Positions 1 through 5,210 of a stretch of DNA of 5,210 bases are shown piece after piece. The stretch comes from Gp6-AA40 sp050742535. GTDB lineage: Bacteria > Acidobacteriota > Vicinamibacteria > Vicinamibacterales > UBA2999. The stretch covers positions 1-5,210 of the forward strand of contig JBOGIQ010000389.1 of NCBI GenBank assembly GCA_050742535.1, written 5' to 3'. Positions within the stretch are counted from its first letter, which is position 1. Every line of letters starts with the position of its first letter. The notes under the pieces are model-generated. The model made no database searches and was not told the DNA's origin. It was given only the letters and a program-made list of their open reading frames with translations. A program made the translations under genes and the position numbers.

Positions 1-694
1 CGGGCGATGGCGGAAGTGCCGGTGGCGAAGCCGGTGCGGGCGGTGCCGCGGGAGCGGGCGACGGCGGTGCGGCAGGCGGGGATGGGGCAGCCGCAAATGC
101 CCGCAACTCGTCAGGCGTATACCGGTGAAACCCAGGCCCTTCCTGCGGTGCAATCGGGGCCTCGCGATCCGCGATGAGAAGAAACCGCCCGCGCAACCGG
201 CCGCGATGACGCTCGATGAACGCGGCGACGTCTGCTGCGCTGGGGCGCGGCAGCGGAGCGATCGTCACTTCGCCGGACACAGGCCCCTTCGTCGATGCCG
301 AGTACAGCACCGGCACCGCGATGAGCGTCTGCTGCCAGGGCGCAAGCTGCTGGACCGTGAGCCGGCTCCAGGACCACGCCGGCGGGTCCAGTGTCAGCCC
401 TCCGCCGACAGTGACTGGTGGATTCCGTTCGAGTTTGACGTTGCTCAGACCGTAATCGCGCAGACGCGCTGAAAGCCACTCTTCGGCATGGCGAAGCCCG
501 GGCGATCCGACCACTCGGGGACCCGCCGCATCCGTCAGCTGAAAGAGAGCGTCAGCGAGGTGAGACGTGTCCTTCGCTGAACTGGATATGCGGTCGAGAA
601 CGGGATCCCGCGTCTGCGCGTGGAGATTGAAGGCAACAATGCAGGCCAGAGCGACTCCAGCCCATTTGCCAGTTACGCGTCGAACAGATGGCAT
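1..694 (-). CDS. Secreted M28-family metallopeptidase, N-terminal part (3' end beyond window)
   Basis: The frame is open for 231 codons from the ATG at 694-692 to the left edge, with no stop. A signal peptide is visible: Arg/Lys-containing start (MPSVRRVTGK), hydrophobic core at residues 11-22, and a likely cleavage site after HAQ (25-27). Residues 31-90 match the N-terminal pattern of acidobacterial M28 (aminopeptidase-like) zinc peptidases: a helix, then LTDAAGPRVVGSPG (53-66), then EEWLSARLRDYGL (71-83). Residues 124-176 (LIAVPVLYSASTKGPVSGEV, then RGRFLLIAD) resemble the segment leading into the protease-associated domain insert. RYTPDEL (191-197) is followed by a Pro/Ala-rich stretch (201-231). 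The zinc ligands and catalytic Glu of the family lie further on and cannot be checked, so activity is inferred. The protein is probably exported and cleaves peptides or amino-terminal residues. The start is supported by the signal peptide and a purine-rich ribosome binding site. The main alternative is a related M20/M28-like hydrolase. Confidence 0.82.
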   Translation of the reverse strand, partial: MPSVRRVTGKWAGVALACIVAFNLHAQTRDPVLDRISSSAKDTSHLADALFQLTDAAGPRVVGSPGLRHAEEWLSARLRDYGLSNVKLERNPPVTVGGGLTLDPPAWSWSRLTVQQLAPWQQTLIAVPVLYSASTKGPVSGEVTIAPLPRPSAADVAAFIERHRGRLRGRFLLIADREAPIAPQEGPGFHRYTPDELRAFAAAPSPPAAPPSPAPAAPPAPASPPALPPSP

Positions 695-730
695 GACTCC
701 TCCTCCACCGTTGTCGGTGACTCATGCCAT
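688..730 (-). promoter_or_regulatory. Inverted repeat over the peptidase start codon (possible translational hairpin)
   Basis: Positions 722-730 and 688-696 are perfect 9-bp inverted repeats: ATGGCATGA and TCATGCCAT read on the minus strand. The 25-nt interval contains a second perfect 5-bp stem (CACCG/CGGTG, 706-710 with 715-719, ACAA loop) and the ribosome binding site. If the minus-strand transcript starts upstream of 730, the initiating AUG at 694-692 would be base-paired in the outer stem, with the ribosome binding site left in an internal loop. The upstream arm itself reads ATG-GCA-TGA, a two-codon reading frame. The pairing is directly visible. A role in regulation is inference; it could equally be an operator with two half-sites, or chance. 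Confidence 0.4.
697..705 (-). promoter_or_regulatory. Ribosome binding site of the M28 peptidase gene
   Basis: Read on the minus strand, GAGGAGGAG lies two bases before the ATG, and GGAGG begins within it and the preceding G, giving 4-7 bases of spacing depending on register. It is the only strong Shine-Dalgarno sequence seen ahead of the genes in this window. It supports the start at 694. Confidence 0.65.
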
Positions 731-791
731 AAGTCCGTGCGCCCGAGATTTGTGAGTCCTGCGCCGCGCGGAGGACGCCTACTTGCGGGTT

Positions 792-817
792 GAAATGACA
801 CTCGACGATGTCACTTC
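792..817. promoter_or_regulatory. 26-nt near-palindrome, candidate operator
   Basis: GAAATGACA (792-800) and TGTCACTTC (809-817) are inverted repeats with 8 of 9 positions matching (one A/C mismatch at 795/814), separated by 8 bp. The inner part is a perfect TGACA-N8-TGTCA. There is no T tract next to it, so it is not an intrinsic terminator. It lies about 100 bp upstream of the peptidase start, where a regulator of that gene could bind. Binding is inference; the symmetry is what is seen. Confidence 0.3.
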
Positions 818-980
818 GGCCGAGCGGGCTCGACAGCCAGACACTTGCTGAGGAAAACCGTCAGGAATTGGGAATGGGCTGAGAATCTTGTATTCCCCGT
901 TCGAACGCAGGTACTCCAGGTGGAAGTGGTTGAAACGGTTGATGTTCTCGTGGGGTGCGACCCGGGTTTCGAACTTGGGG

Positions 981-1014
981 GGAGGCAGGGATTCGCACCC
1001 ATCGAATCCACTCC
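981..1014 (-). repeat. Hairpin resembling a tRNA T-arm and 3' acceptor end
   Basis: GGATTCG (989-995) and CGAATCC (1003-1009) form a perfect 7-bp stem with a 7-nt loop. GGAG (981-984) and CTCC (1011-1014) can add an outer 4-bp stem. On the minus strand GGGTGCGAATCCC followed by a C-rich tail ending CCCCCCA resembles the GGTTCGAATCCC plus acceptor plus CCA end of tRNA-Ser/Leu genes. The usual T-loop TTCGAAT is here TGCGAAT, and no matching D or anticodon arm was found. It is therefore a tRNA-like relic or a look-alike, not a tRNA gene. Confidence 0.35.
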
Positions 1015-1025
1015 ACGAAGGCGGT

Positions 1026-1197
1026 TCTCACCGACCGCGTCAGTCTGCTCGCACCGACTGCGTCCTTGCACCGACCCGGCGGAGCATTGTCGCACCGACC
1101 AGGCGAAGCAACCTCGCACCGACCAGCGAAGCAACCTCGCACCAACCAGCGTCAGTCTGCTCGCACCTACCCGGCGAAGCCTCCCTCGCACCGTCAG
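1026..1197. repeat. Degenerate ~24-bp tandem repeat array, about 7.5 units
   Basis: Units begin at 1026, 1049, 1066, 1090, 1114, 1137, 1161 and 1186, giving lengths of 23, 17, 24, 24, 23, 24 and 25 bp and a last partial unit. Each opens with TCGCACC or a one- or two-base variant (TCTCACC at 1026, TTGCACC at 1066). The usual unit continues GACC, then AGCGAAGCAACC or GCGTCAGTCTGC. The 19-bp string at 1037-1055 recurs exactly at 1149-1167, so two unit types alternate. There are no unique spacers between units, so it is not a CRISPR array. The function is unknown; it may be an interspersed repeat family. Confidence 0.8.
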
Positions 1198-1421
1198 AGA
1201 ACAAACCACCACACCGCGGTCGCCGCAGCCGCCGCGATGACGCCGGCAACGACCGGGAAGGCGATCAACGACGCGGCGAGCAGAATGCCGACCGTCACCA
1301 GAAACGCCAGCGGTCCGACCGGCCACAGCGCTGCCACCGCCAGGCGGGTCGGCCACGCCGCGTCCGTCCGCCAGATCGCCACGATCGCCCCGGCGGCATA
1401 GAGCGTCCAGAGGACCTTCAC
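1194..1421 (-). CDS. Small hydrophobic membrane protein, 75 residues
   Basis: The frame reads GTG AAG GTC CTC TGG and ends in TGA at 1196-1194. Nearly all codons end in G or C, a strong coding signature for this DNA. The protein is almost wholly apolar: segment 3-17 (ending AIVAIW), a short charged turn RTDAAWPTR (18-26), segment 27-55 containing WPVGP (33-37), and segment 56-75. It probably spans the inner membrane two or three times. I recognise no family and assign no function. The GTG start lacks a clear ribosome binding site but sits 6 bp after a possible -10 box, so the message could be leaderless. The protein ends WWFVL with no charged tail, and its stop codon lies in the last partial unit of the tandem array, so the original C terminus may have been lost or altered. 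Confidence 0.65.
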   Translation of the reverse strand: MKVLWTLYAAGAIVAIWRTDAAWPTRLAVAALWPVGPLAFLVTVGILLAASLIAFPVVAGVIAAAAATAVWWFVL

Positions 1422-1427
1422 CGGAAC

Positions 1428-1433
1428 ATCGTA
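1428..1433 (-). promoter_or_regulatory. Possible -10 box of the small membrane protein gene
   Basis: TACGAT on the minus strand matches TATAAT at four of six positions and ends 6 bp before the GTG start, which would place transcription initiation at or next to the start codon. No convincing -35 box was seen. Weak evidence. Confidence 0.2.
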
Positions 1434-1440
1434 ACCCCTG

Positions 1441-1469
1441 CCTTGAGCGAGCGAAGCGAGCCGAAGGGC
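1441..1469. repeat. GAGCGAGCGAAGCGAG-type intergenic motif
   Basis: The core GAGCGAGCGAAGCGAG (1445-1460) is flanked by CCTT (1441-1444) and AAGG (1464-1467), which can pair. It contains GCGAAGC (1451-1457), a sequence known to form an unusually stable mini-hairpin as single-stranded DNA. Similar motifs are, to my recollection, common between genes in GC-rich environmental genomes; that needs checking. It lies in the divergent promoter region between the small membrane gene and the receptor gene. Confidence 0.3.
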
Positions 1470-1492
1470 GCGTGCTCGTCCGGGAGCCCAGT

Positions 1493-1501
1493 TGCTACAC
1501 T
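1493..1501 (+). promoter_or_regulatory. Possible extended -10 promoter of the receptor gene
   Basis: TGC followed by TACACT (1496-1501) fits an extended -10 element, with four of six matches to TATAAT. It ends 10 bp before the ATG at 1512, so the transcript would begin within a few bases of the start codon. No Shine-Dalgarno sequence lies at normal spacing; the only purine run, CGGGAG (1481-1486), is about 25 bp upstream of the ATG. Together these suggest a leaderless message. No clear -35 box was seen. Confidence 0.35.
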
Positions 1502-1511
1502 GGTGCGCTCA

Positions 1512-4454
1512 ATGAAAACCCTCAGGAACGCCGCGATCGTCCTTGCGTGGATCGCCCTGGCCACACCCCTCGGCGCGCAGACGACCACGGCCGACATCTC
1601 GGGCGTCGTCACCGACCCGCTTCACGCCGCGGTGCGCGGCGTTGTCGTCCGCGCCCGGAATGCAGACACCGGCTTCGAACGAAAAGCGGAAAGCAGCGAG
1701 ACCGGCGCGTATCGTCTGGCGGGGCTCCCTGCCGGGACCTATGAAGTCATCGCTGAAAGTCAGGGGTTTCGCCCCTCCAGCGCACCCGCGGTCACGCTGA
1801 GCGTCGGCCGCGACGTCGCGCTCGACATCACGATGCAGCTGGCCGGCCGCGCCGAGGACCTGACCGTCTTTGCCACTGTCCCGCTCGTGTCACCACGCTC
1901 GTCGGCGGTAGGCGAAGTCGTCGATCCCGCGCGTATTGAGGGCCTGCCGCTGAACGGGCGGCAATTCGCCAACCTGGCGGGAACCGTTCCGGGCGTTGGC
2001 GTCGGGTTTCACACCGACTCGACCAAGTCCACGCAGTACAGCCCGCAGATGAGCGGCGGCAACGGCCGGAACATCAATTACCTGGTGGACGGCGGCGACA
2101 ATACCGACGACACCGTCGGTGGGCTGCTGCAGATGTTCCCGCTCGAGGCGATTCAGGAATTCACCGTGCTCACCCACCGCTTCGATGCCGAGTACGGCCG
2201 CAGCGGCGGCGGCGTGATCAACGTCGTCACGAAGAGCGGCGGCAACCAGCGTCGCGGCAGCTGGTTCACGCTGCTGCGCGACCACGGGTTGAACGCGCGC
2301 ACGTTCAACGAACAGCTGAAGAACGTCGAGGCGCAGCCGTACGAGCGCTATCAGTTCGGCGGCAGCCTGGGTGGACCGATTGTCCTCAACCGCGTGCATT
2401 ACTTCGGCGCCTACGAGCGGACGCACCAGGACACCAAACAGATCGTCGACACGCTCGGCGTTTTTCCGGCGGAGGAAGGCATCTTCGACGTGCCGGTGCG
2501 GCAGCATCTCTTCACTGGCAAGCTGACCGCCATCTTCGGCCCGCAGCAGTATCTCGCGGTTCGATACGGGCGCGACCACAACACACAGCCGATCGGTGCG
2601 TCGCCGACGATTGCCCACTCGGCATGGGCGACGACGACGAACAGCTTCGATTCGATCAACGTGAACCACAACTGGCTCGTCAGGCCGTCTGTACTGAATG
2701 AAGCGGTCGTTCAGTACTCCGACTTCCTCAACGACACGCCGGCGACTGGCATCGGAGGACCGTCGTTCCAGTTCGCGCCGAACTCCTCCATCCGCGGCGG
2801 GGCCAGCCCGTTCGCGCCCCAGCGCACCGAGCAGATCAAATGGCAGTTCCGCGACGACGTGTCGTGGACGACGACCGGCGGTCCCGGACTGTCGCACGAG
2901 CTGCGCGGCGGCGTGAGCTGGATCCACGAGCCGCGTCTGCGCCTGTTCATGGGCACGCTGATGCAAGGCCTGTACACGATGCTCGAGATGAGCCTCACGG
3001 GCCCGGTCATGCGGGTGCAGGTGTTTGGCAACGACCCGACCGCCAACTTCCCGCTCGAGCAGTACGGCCTGTACGTGCAGGACGACTGGCGCGTGTCGGA
3101 CCGTGTGACGCTGAACCTCGGGGTCCGGTGGGACTACGTGCGCGGCTTTCCGATCGATCAGAGTGGCAATCCGAATTTCCAGGCAATGCAGCAGGCCGGC
3201 ACGACGGGCCGTTTTGCCGGAACGCTGCTGGAGGATTTCGGCAAGGAGCCGCGCCCGGACCGCGACAACGTCCAGCCGCGGCTGGGCGCGGCTATCGATT
3301 TGTTCGGCGATGGCCGCACCATCGTCCGTGGCGGATGGGGACTCTACACCGACCTGGGCTACCTCTCATCGAACGTCCTCATCGCCGCGTTCGACGCCCT
3401 CCAGGCTGGCATGGTGTTTTCTGCCACCGATCCAAACGGCCTGCGCAAGGAGGATGGAACGTTATTCCGCGTTGACGACCCGCTCAGCACCATCGCGTTC
3501 CAGAACGTGGTGACTGGAGCCTTTGCCCCGACGGGGGAGGTGGTTTCGCCGCTGCTGGAGCAGCCGTACACCCGGCAGACAAACATCGGGTGGTCGCACC
3601 AGTTCGACGCCGCGACGGTCGTCAGCGCCGATTACGTCCGGGTGGACGGCCGCGACCTCAACGTACGGGTCCGGCCGAACGTGACCGTTGGACCGCTGCA
3701 GCAGCGTTTCCTCGACGGGGTTGGCATCTCGCCACACGACGCCACGTTCCGGACGGCACTCAGCAAAGGCCGCAGCCGCTACGACGGCCTCATCCTGGCG
3801 CTCCGCCGCCGGCTGTCACAGGGCGTTGACGCCAGCGCCTCGTACACCGTCGCGAAGGCAACCAGTGACGTCGGCACCGCCTACGACGAAGTGGCGCAAA
3901 ACCTCATTCAGGACATCAACGATCCATTCGGACCGGTGCAGCGGGGTCCTTCCGCCCGGACCGATTCCCGTCACCTGCTGTCGATCAGCGGGATCGTTCG
4001 GGTGCCGTGGTCGATCGGCGTCGCGGGGGTTTTCCAGTATCGGTCGGCGCTGCCGGTGCACACGTTCGAGGGCAGTGATCTGAACGGCGACGGGACGACC
4101 AACGACCGAACCGCACTGCAATACCGGTACACCGGGCTGGGCGCCGACAATCGCGCGACGTTCGAGGAAGGCGGCACCTGCGAGACGGTGAACTGCAGCC
4201 GCCGGGCCGGCATCTCGCAATTGAACCTGCGCGTCAGCCGTACGTTTTCGCTGGGCCGCTCCGTGCGGATCGAGGCGATCGGCGAAGTCTTCAATCTCTT
4301 CAACGCGACGAACCCGTCACTGGCGCTCACACAACGCCGGCTGACGAACACGGGCGCGCCTAACACATCCTTCATGCAGCCTGCGGCCTATGCAGGCGAC
4401 GTCGGACAGCCCGAGCAGCGGGTGGGACAGGTTGGCTTCAGGCTCACTTTCTAG
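1512..4454 (+). CDS. Oar-like TonB-dependent receptor with carboxypeptidase-regulatory-like domain
   Basis: A 980-residue outer-membrane protein. Residues 1-22 form a signal peptide (MKTLRNAAIVLAWIALATPLGA, cut before or after Q23). Residues about 27-112 are a carboxypeptidase-regulatory-like beta-sandwich (ISGVVTDPLHAAV, TGAYRLAGLPAGTYEV). Residues about 120-243 are the plug, with the family hallmarks GLPLNGRQFANL (144-155), NYLVDGGDNTD (189-199), FPLEAIQEFTV (209-219) and AEYGRSGGGVINVVTKSGGN (226-245). The rest is a beta-barrel ending in Phe980 (VGFRLTF), the terminal aromatic residue expected for BAM-assisted insertion. A DxNxDG loop starts at D856, and Cys890/Cys895 could form a disulfide in a surface loop. 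No TonB box is obvious. The family imports large nutrients such as peptides or glycans with TonB energy, and Myxococcus Oar acts in protein export; the substrate here is unknown. The same frame is open back to 888, but that extension translates repeats and the minus-strand gene. The signal peptide fixes the start at 1512. Confidence 0.95.
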   Translation: MKTLRNAAIVLAWIALATPLGAQTTTADISGVVTDPLHAAVRGVVVRARNADTGFERKAESSETGAYRLAGLPAGTYEVIAESQGFRPSSAPAVTLSVGRDVALDITMQLAGRAEDLTVFATVPLVSPRSSAVGEVVDPARIEGLPLNGRQFANLAGTVPGVGVGFHTDSTKSTQYSPQMSGGNGRNINYLVDGGDNTDDTVGGLLQMFPLEAIQEFTVLTHRFDAEYGRSGGGVINVVTKSGGNQRRGSWFTLLRDHGLNARTFNEQLKNVEAQPYERYQFGGSLGGPIVLNRVHYFGAYERTHQDTKQIVDTLGVFPAEEGIFDVPVRQHLFTGKLTAIFGPQQYLAVRYGRDHNTQPIGASPTIAHSAWATTTNSFDSINVNHNWLVRPSVLNEAVVQYSDFLNDTPATGIGGPSFQFAPNSSIRGGASPFAPQRTEQIKWQFRDDVSWTTTGGPGLSHELRGGVSWIHEPRLRLFMGTLMQGLYTMLEMSLTGPVMRVQVFGNDPTANFPLEQYGLYVQDDWRVSDRVTLNLGVRWDYVRGFPIDQSGNPNFQAMQQAGTTGRFAGTLLEDFGKEPRPDRDNVQPRLGAAIDLFGDGRTIVRGGWGLYTDLGYLSSNVLIAAFDALQAGMVFSATDPNGLRKEDGTLFRVDDPLSTIAFQNVVTGAFAPTGEVVSPLLEQPYTRQTNIGWSHQFDAATVVSADYVRVDGRDLNVRVRPNVTVGPLQQRFLDGVGISPHDATFRTALSKGRSRYDGLILALRRRLSQGVDASASYTVAKATSDVGTAYDEVAQNLIQDINDPFGPVQRGPSARTDSRHLLSISGIVRVPWSIGVAGVFQYRSALPVHTFEGSDLNGDGTTNDRTALQYRYTGLGADNRATFEEGGTCETVNCSRRAGISQLNLRVSRTFSLGRSVRIEAIGEVFNLFNATNPSLALTQRRLTNTGAPNTSFMQPAAYAGDVGQPEQRVGQVGFRLTF

Positions 4455-4460
4455 AATGCA

Positions 4461-4487
4461 GAATTCTGAATTCTGAATTCTGAATTC
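4461..4487. repeat. Tandem heptamer repeat (GAATTCT), nearly four copies
   Basis: GAATTCT occurs at 4461, 4468 and 4475, then GAATTC at 4482-4487, forming an uninterrupted 27-bp array of EcoRI-site sequence. It fills most of the 34-bp gap between the receptor stop (4452-4454) and the amidohydrolase ATG (4489), exactly where a ribosome binding site would be. It is AT-rich against GC-rich flanks. Because each unit contains the palindrome GAATTC, the array can fold on itself on either strand. Confidence 0.95.
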
Positions 4488-4488
4488 C

Positions 4489-5210
4489 ATGATCATCAAC
4501 GACTCCCACTGCCACTTCTTCTCCACCGAGCTGTTCGCCGCGCTGGCGCGGCAGCGGCTGGCTCGCACCGCACCACCCCCGCCGCGCGGATCGCTGCAGG
4601 AGGCGATGGAAGAAGACGTCAACCGCCAGCAGGCGGTGGCGCTGTGCGACGAGCTTGGCTGGGAAGCGCCGGGCAGCGCGTTCACGCTTGCCGATCGATG
4701 GGTCCGCGAGCTCGACGCGCATGGCGTCGCGCGGGCCGCGCTGATTGCCAGCGTGCCCAGCGACGAGACCTCCGTCGCCGCGGCAGTCGCGCGGCACCCG
4801 TCGCGATTCGTCGGCTTCTTCATGCTCGATCCGGCGGTTGGCGATCCGGTCGCGCGCGCCCGGCGGGCCCTCGGCGAGCTGGGTCTGCGCGGCATTTGCC
4901 TCTTCCCGGCGATGCACCACGTGCCGCTGCACGACGATCGCATCCAGCAGATCGTGTCGGTCGCCGCGGCGCACGCCGGGACGGCCGTCTTCGTCCACTG
5001 CGGCGTGCTGTCGGTCGGCGTGCGGAAGAAACTCGGCCTGCCGAGCCGGTTCGATCTCCGCCTCGGCGATCCCCTCGGCGTCGTCAGGCTGGCGCTGGCC
5101 TTTCCCGACGTGCCGTTCATCATTCCGCACTTCGGCGCCGGTCTGTTCCGCGAAGCGCTGATGGCCGCGGACACGTGCGCCAACATCTATCTCGACACCT
5201 CGAGCTCGAA
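4489..5210 (+). CDS. Amidohydrolase-2 family metal-dependent hydrolase, N-terminal part (3' end beyond window)
   Basis: The frame is open from ATG 4489 to the right edge, 240 codons plus two bases, with no stop. It starts MIINDSHCHFF, whose HxH (His7, His9) is the first metal-binding motif of the amidohydrolase TIM barrel, in its usual place at the end of strand 1. Later signatures are GLRGICLFPAMHHVPLHDD (132-150), FVHCG with His170, and IIPHFGAG with His214, followed by NIYLDTSS (232-239). These fit PF04909-type enzymes, a family that includes decarboxylases (ACMSD-like) and C-C or C-N hydrolases. The family's late catalytic Asp is past the window edge. There is no signal peptide, so it is probably cytoplasmic. 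The substrate cannot be assigned. It follows the receptor gene by 34 bp on the same strand, so co-transcription is plausible, but it has no Shine-Dalgarno sequence because the heptamer array occupies that position. Codon use resembles the receptor gene. Confidence 0.9.
   Translation, partial: MIINDSHCHFFSTELFAALARQRLARTAPPPPRGSLQEAMEEDVNRQQAVALCDELGWEAPGSAFTLADRWVRELDAHGVARAALIASVPSDETSVAAAVARHPSRFVGFFMLDPAVGDPVARARRALGELGLRGICLFPAMHHVPLHDDRIQQIVSVAAAHAGTAVFVHCGVLSVGVRKKLGLPSRFDLRLGDPLGVVRLALAFPDVPFIIPHFGAGLFREALMAADTCANIYLDTSSS

Larger units (their letters stand above)
779..1027 (-). pseudogene. Start-less coding-like frame, possible gene remnant
   Basis: On the minus strand a frame is open from just after a TGA near 1028-1030 to a TAG at 779-781, about 82 residues, with no ATG. 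Its middle, roughly 973 down to 840, reads like protein (KFETRVAPHENINRF, then LEYLRSNGEYKIL). Codons there end mostly in C or G (CAC GAG AAC ATC AAC, then TTC CAC CTG GAG TAC CTG), as in real genes of this window. The upstream part (GCESLPPP) is what the tRNA-like 3' end gives when translated. I do not recognise a family. It may be the tail of a decayed gene, a fragment carried by a repeat element, or chance in GC-rich DNA. Confidence 0.25.
731..1193. other. 463-bp region without a convincing intact gene
   Basis: Several long frames are open here on both strands, but none looks like an intact protein. The plus-strand frames translate the tandem array into repeats such as LAPTRRS. The region holds a near-palindrome (792-817), a start-less minus-strand frame with coding-like codon use (779-1027), a tRNA-3'-end-like hairpin (981-1014) and a ~24-bp tandem array (1026-1197). 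No terminator with a T tract was seen on either strand. Confidence 0.6.

Noticed and set aside
111..479. Minus-strand frame of 122 residues and plus-strand frames at 125-472 and 216-455
   Set aside because: They are Arg-rich shadows of the M28 peptidase frame, which has the signal peptide and family motifs.
719..758. GACTCA/TGAGTC inverted repeat (719-724 and 753-758)
   Set aside because: It has only 6 bp with a 28-bp interval and no extension, which is within chance expectation.
981..1014. Intact tRNA gene on the minus strand
   Set aside because: Only a T-arm-like hairpin and a C-rich tail are present. The T-loop is altered and no D arm, anticodon arm or complementary 5' acceptor strand was found.
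1026..1197. Possible CRISPR array
   Set aside because: Units follow each other directly with no unique spacers of even length, repeats are degenerate, and no cas gene is present.
811..1356. 181-residue minus-strand open frame
   Set aside because: It translates the tandem array (VGASRLTLVGARLL) and overlaps the better-supported 75-residue gene in another frame.
845..1401. Overlapping plus-strand open frames of 131 and 148 residues
   Set aside because: Their residues come from the array and from the antisense of the membrane protein gene, with no protein-like composition or ribosome binding site.
1890..2966. 358-residue minus-strand frame opposite the receptor gene
   Set aside because: It is antisense to conserved plug and barrel motifs and is a typical GC-rich shadow frame.
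4317..5186. 289- and 228-residue minus-strand frames opposite the amidohydrolase
   Set aside because: They translate the heptamer array (NSEF, RIQNSEF) and the antisense of HxH-containing coding sequence; no family motif is present.

Overview
The window is GC-rich bacterial DNA holding four genes: two on the minus strand in the left third and two on the plus strand in the right two thirds. The large receptor is of the Oar-like type (carboxypeptidase-regulatory-like domain, plug, then barrel), and the left gene is a secreted M28-type peptidase. This pairing is typical of Acidobacteriota, perhaps Vicinamibacteria. That placement is inference from gene families and base composition; no rRNA or other marker gene is present.

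Layout. Positions 694 to 1 (minus) hold the first 231 codons of a secreted M28-family metallopeptidase that runs off the left edge. Its start codon lies in one arm of a 9-bp inverted repeat. Positions 731-1193 hold no convincing intact gene. They contain a 26-nt near-palindrome (792-817), a coding-like minus-strand frame with no start (779-1027), a hairpin resembling the 3' end of a tRNA (981-1014), and a degenerate ~24-bp tandem array (1026-1197). Positions 1421 to 1194 (minus) encode a 75-residue hydrophobic protein whose stop codon falls in the last partial unit of that array. A 90-bp divergent intergenic region (1422-1511) separates it from the receptor gene at 1512-4454 (plus, 980 residues). 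A 34-bp gap filled mostly by four heptamer repeats leads to an amidohydrolase-2 family gene starting at 4489, which is cut by the right edge.

How the genes may work together. The receptor and the amidohydrolase are close and co-directional, so they may be co-transcribed as an uptake-plus-hydrolysis pair, but the substrate cannot be read from the sequence. The M28 peptidase and the small membrane protein are divergent from them and need not be related.

No clearly new multi-gene system is visible. The most unusual part is the composite non-coding block at about 779-1197. In it, the heptamer TCGCACC (GGTGCGA on the minus strand, one base from the tRNA T-arm GGTTCGA) occurs seven times exactly. 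The heptamer array between the receptor and the amidohydrolase and the hairpin over the peptidase start codon are the next most interesting points.
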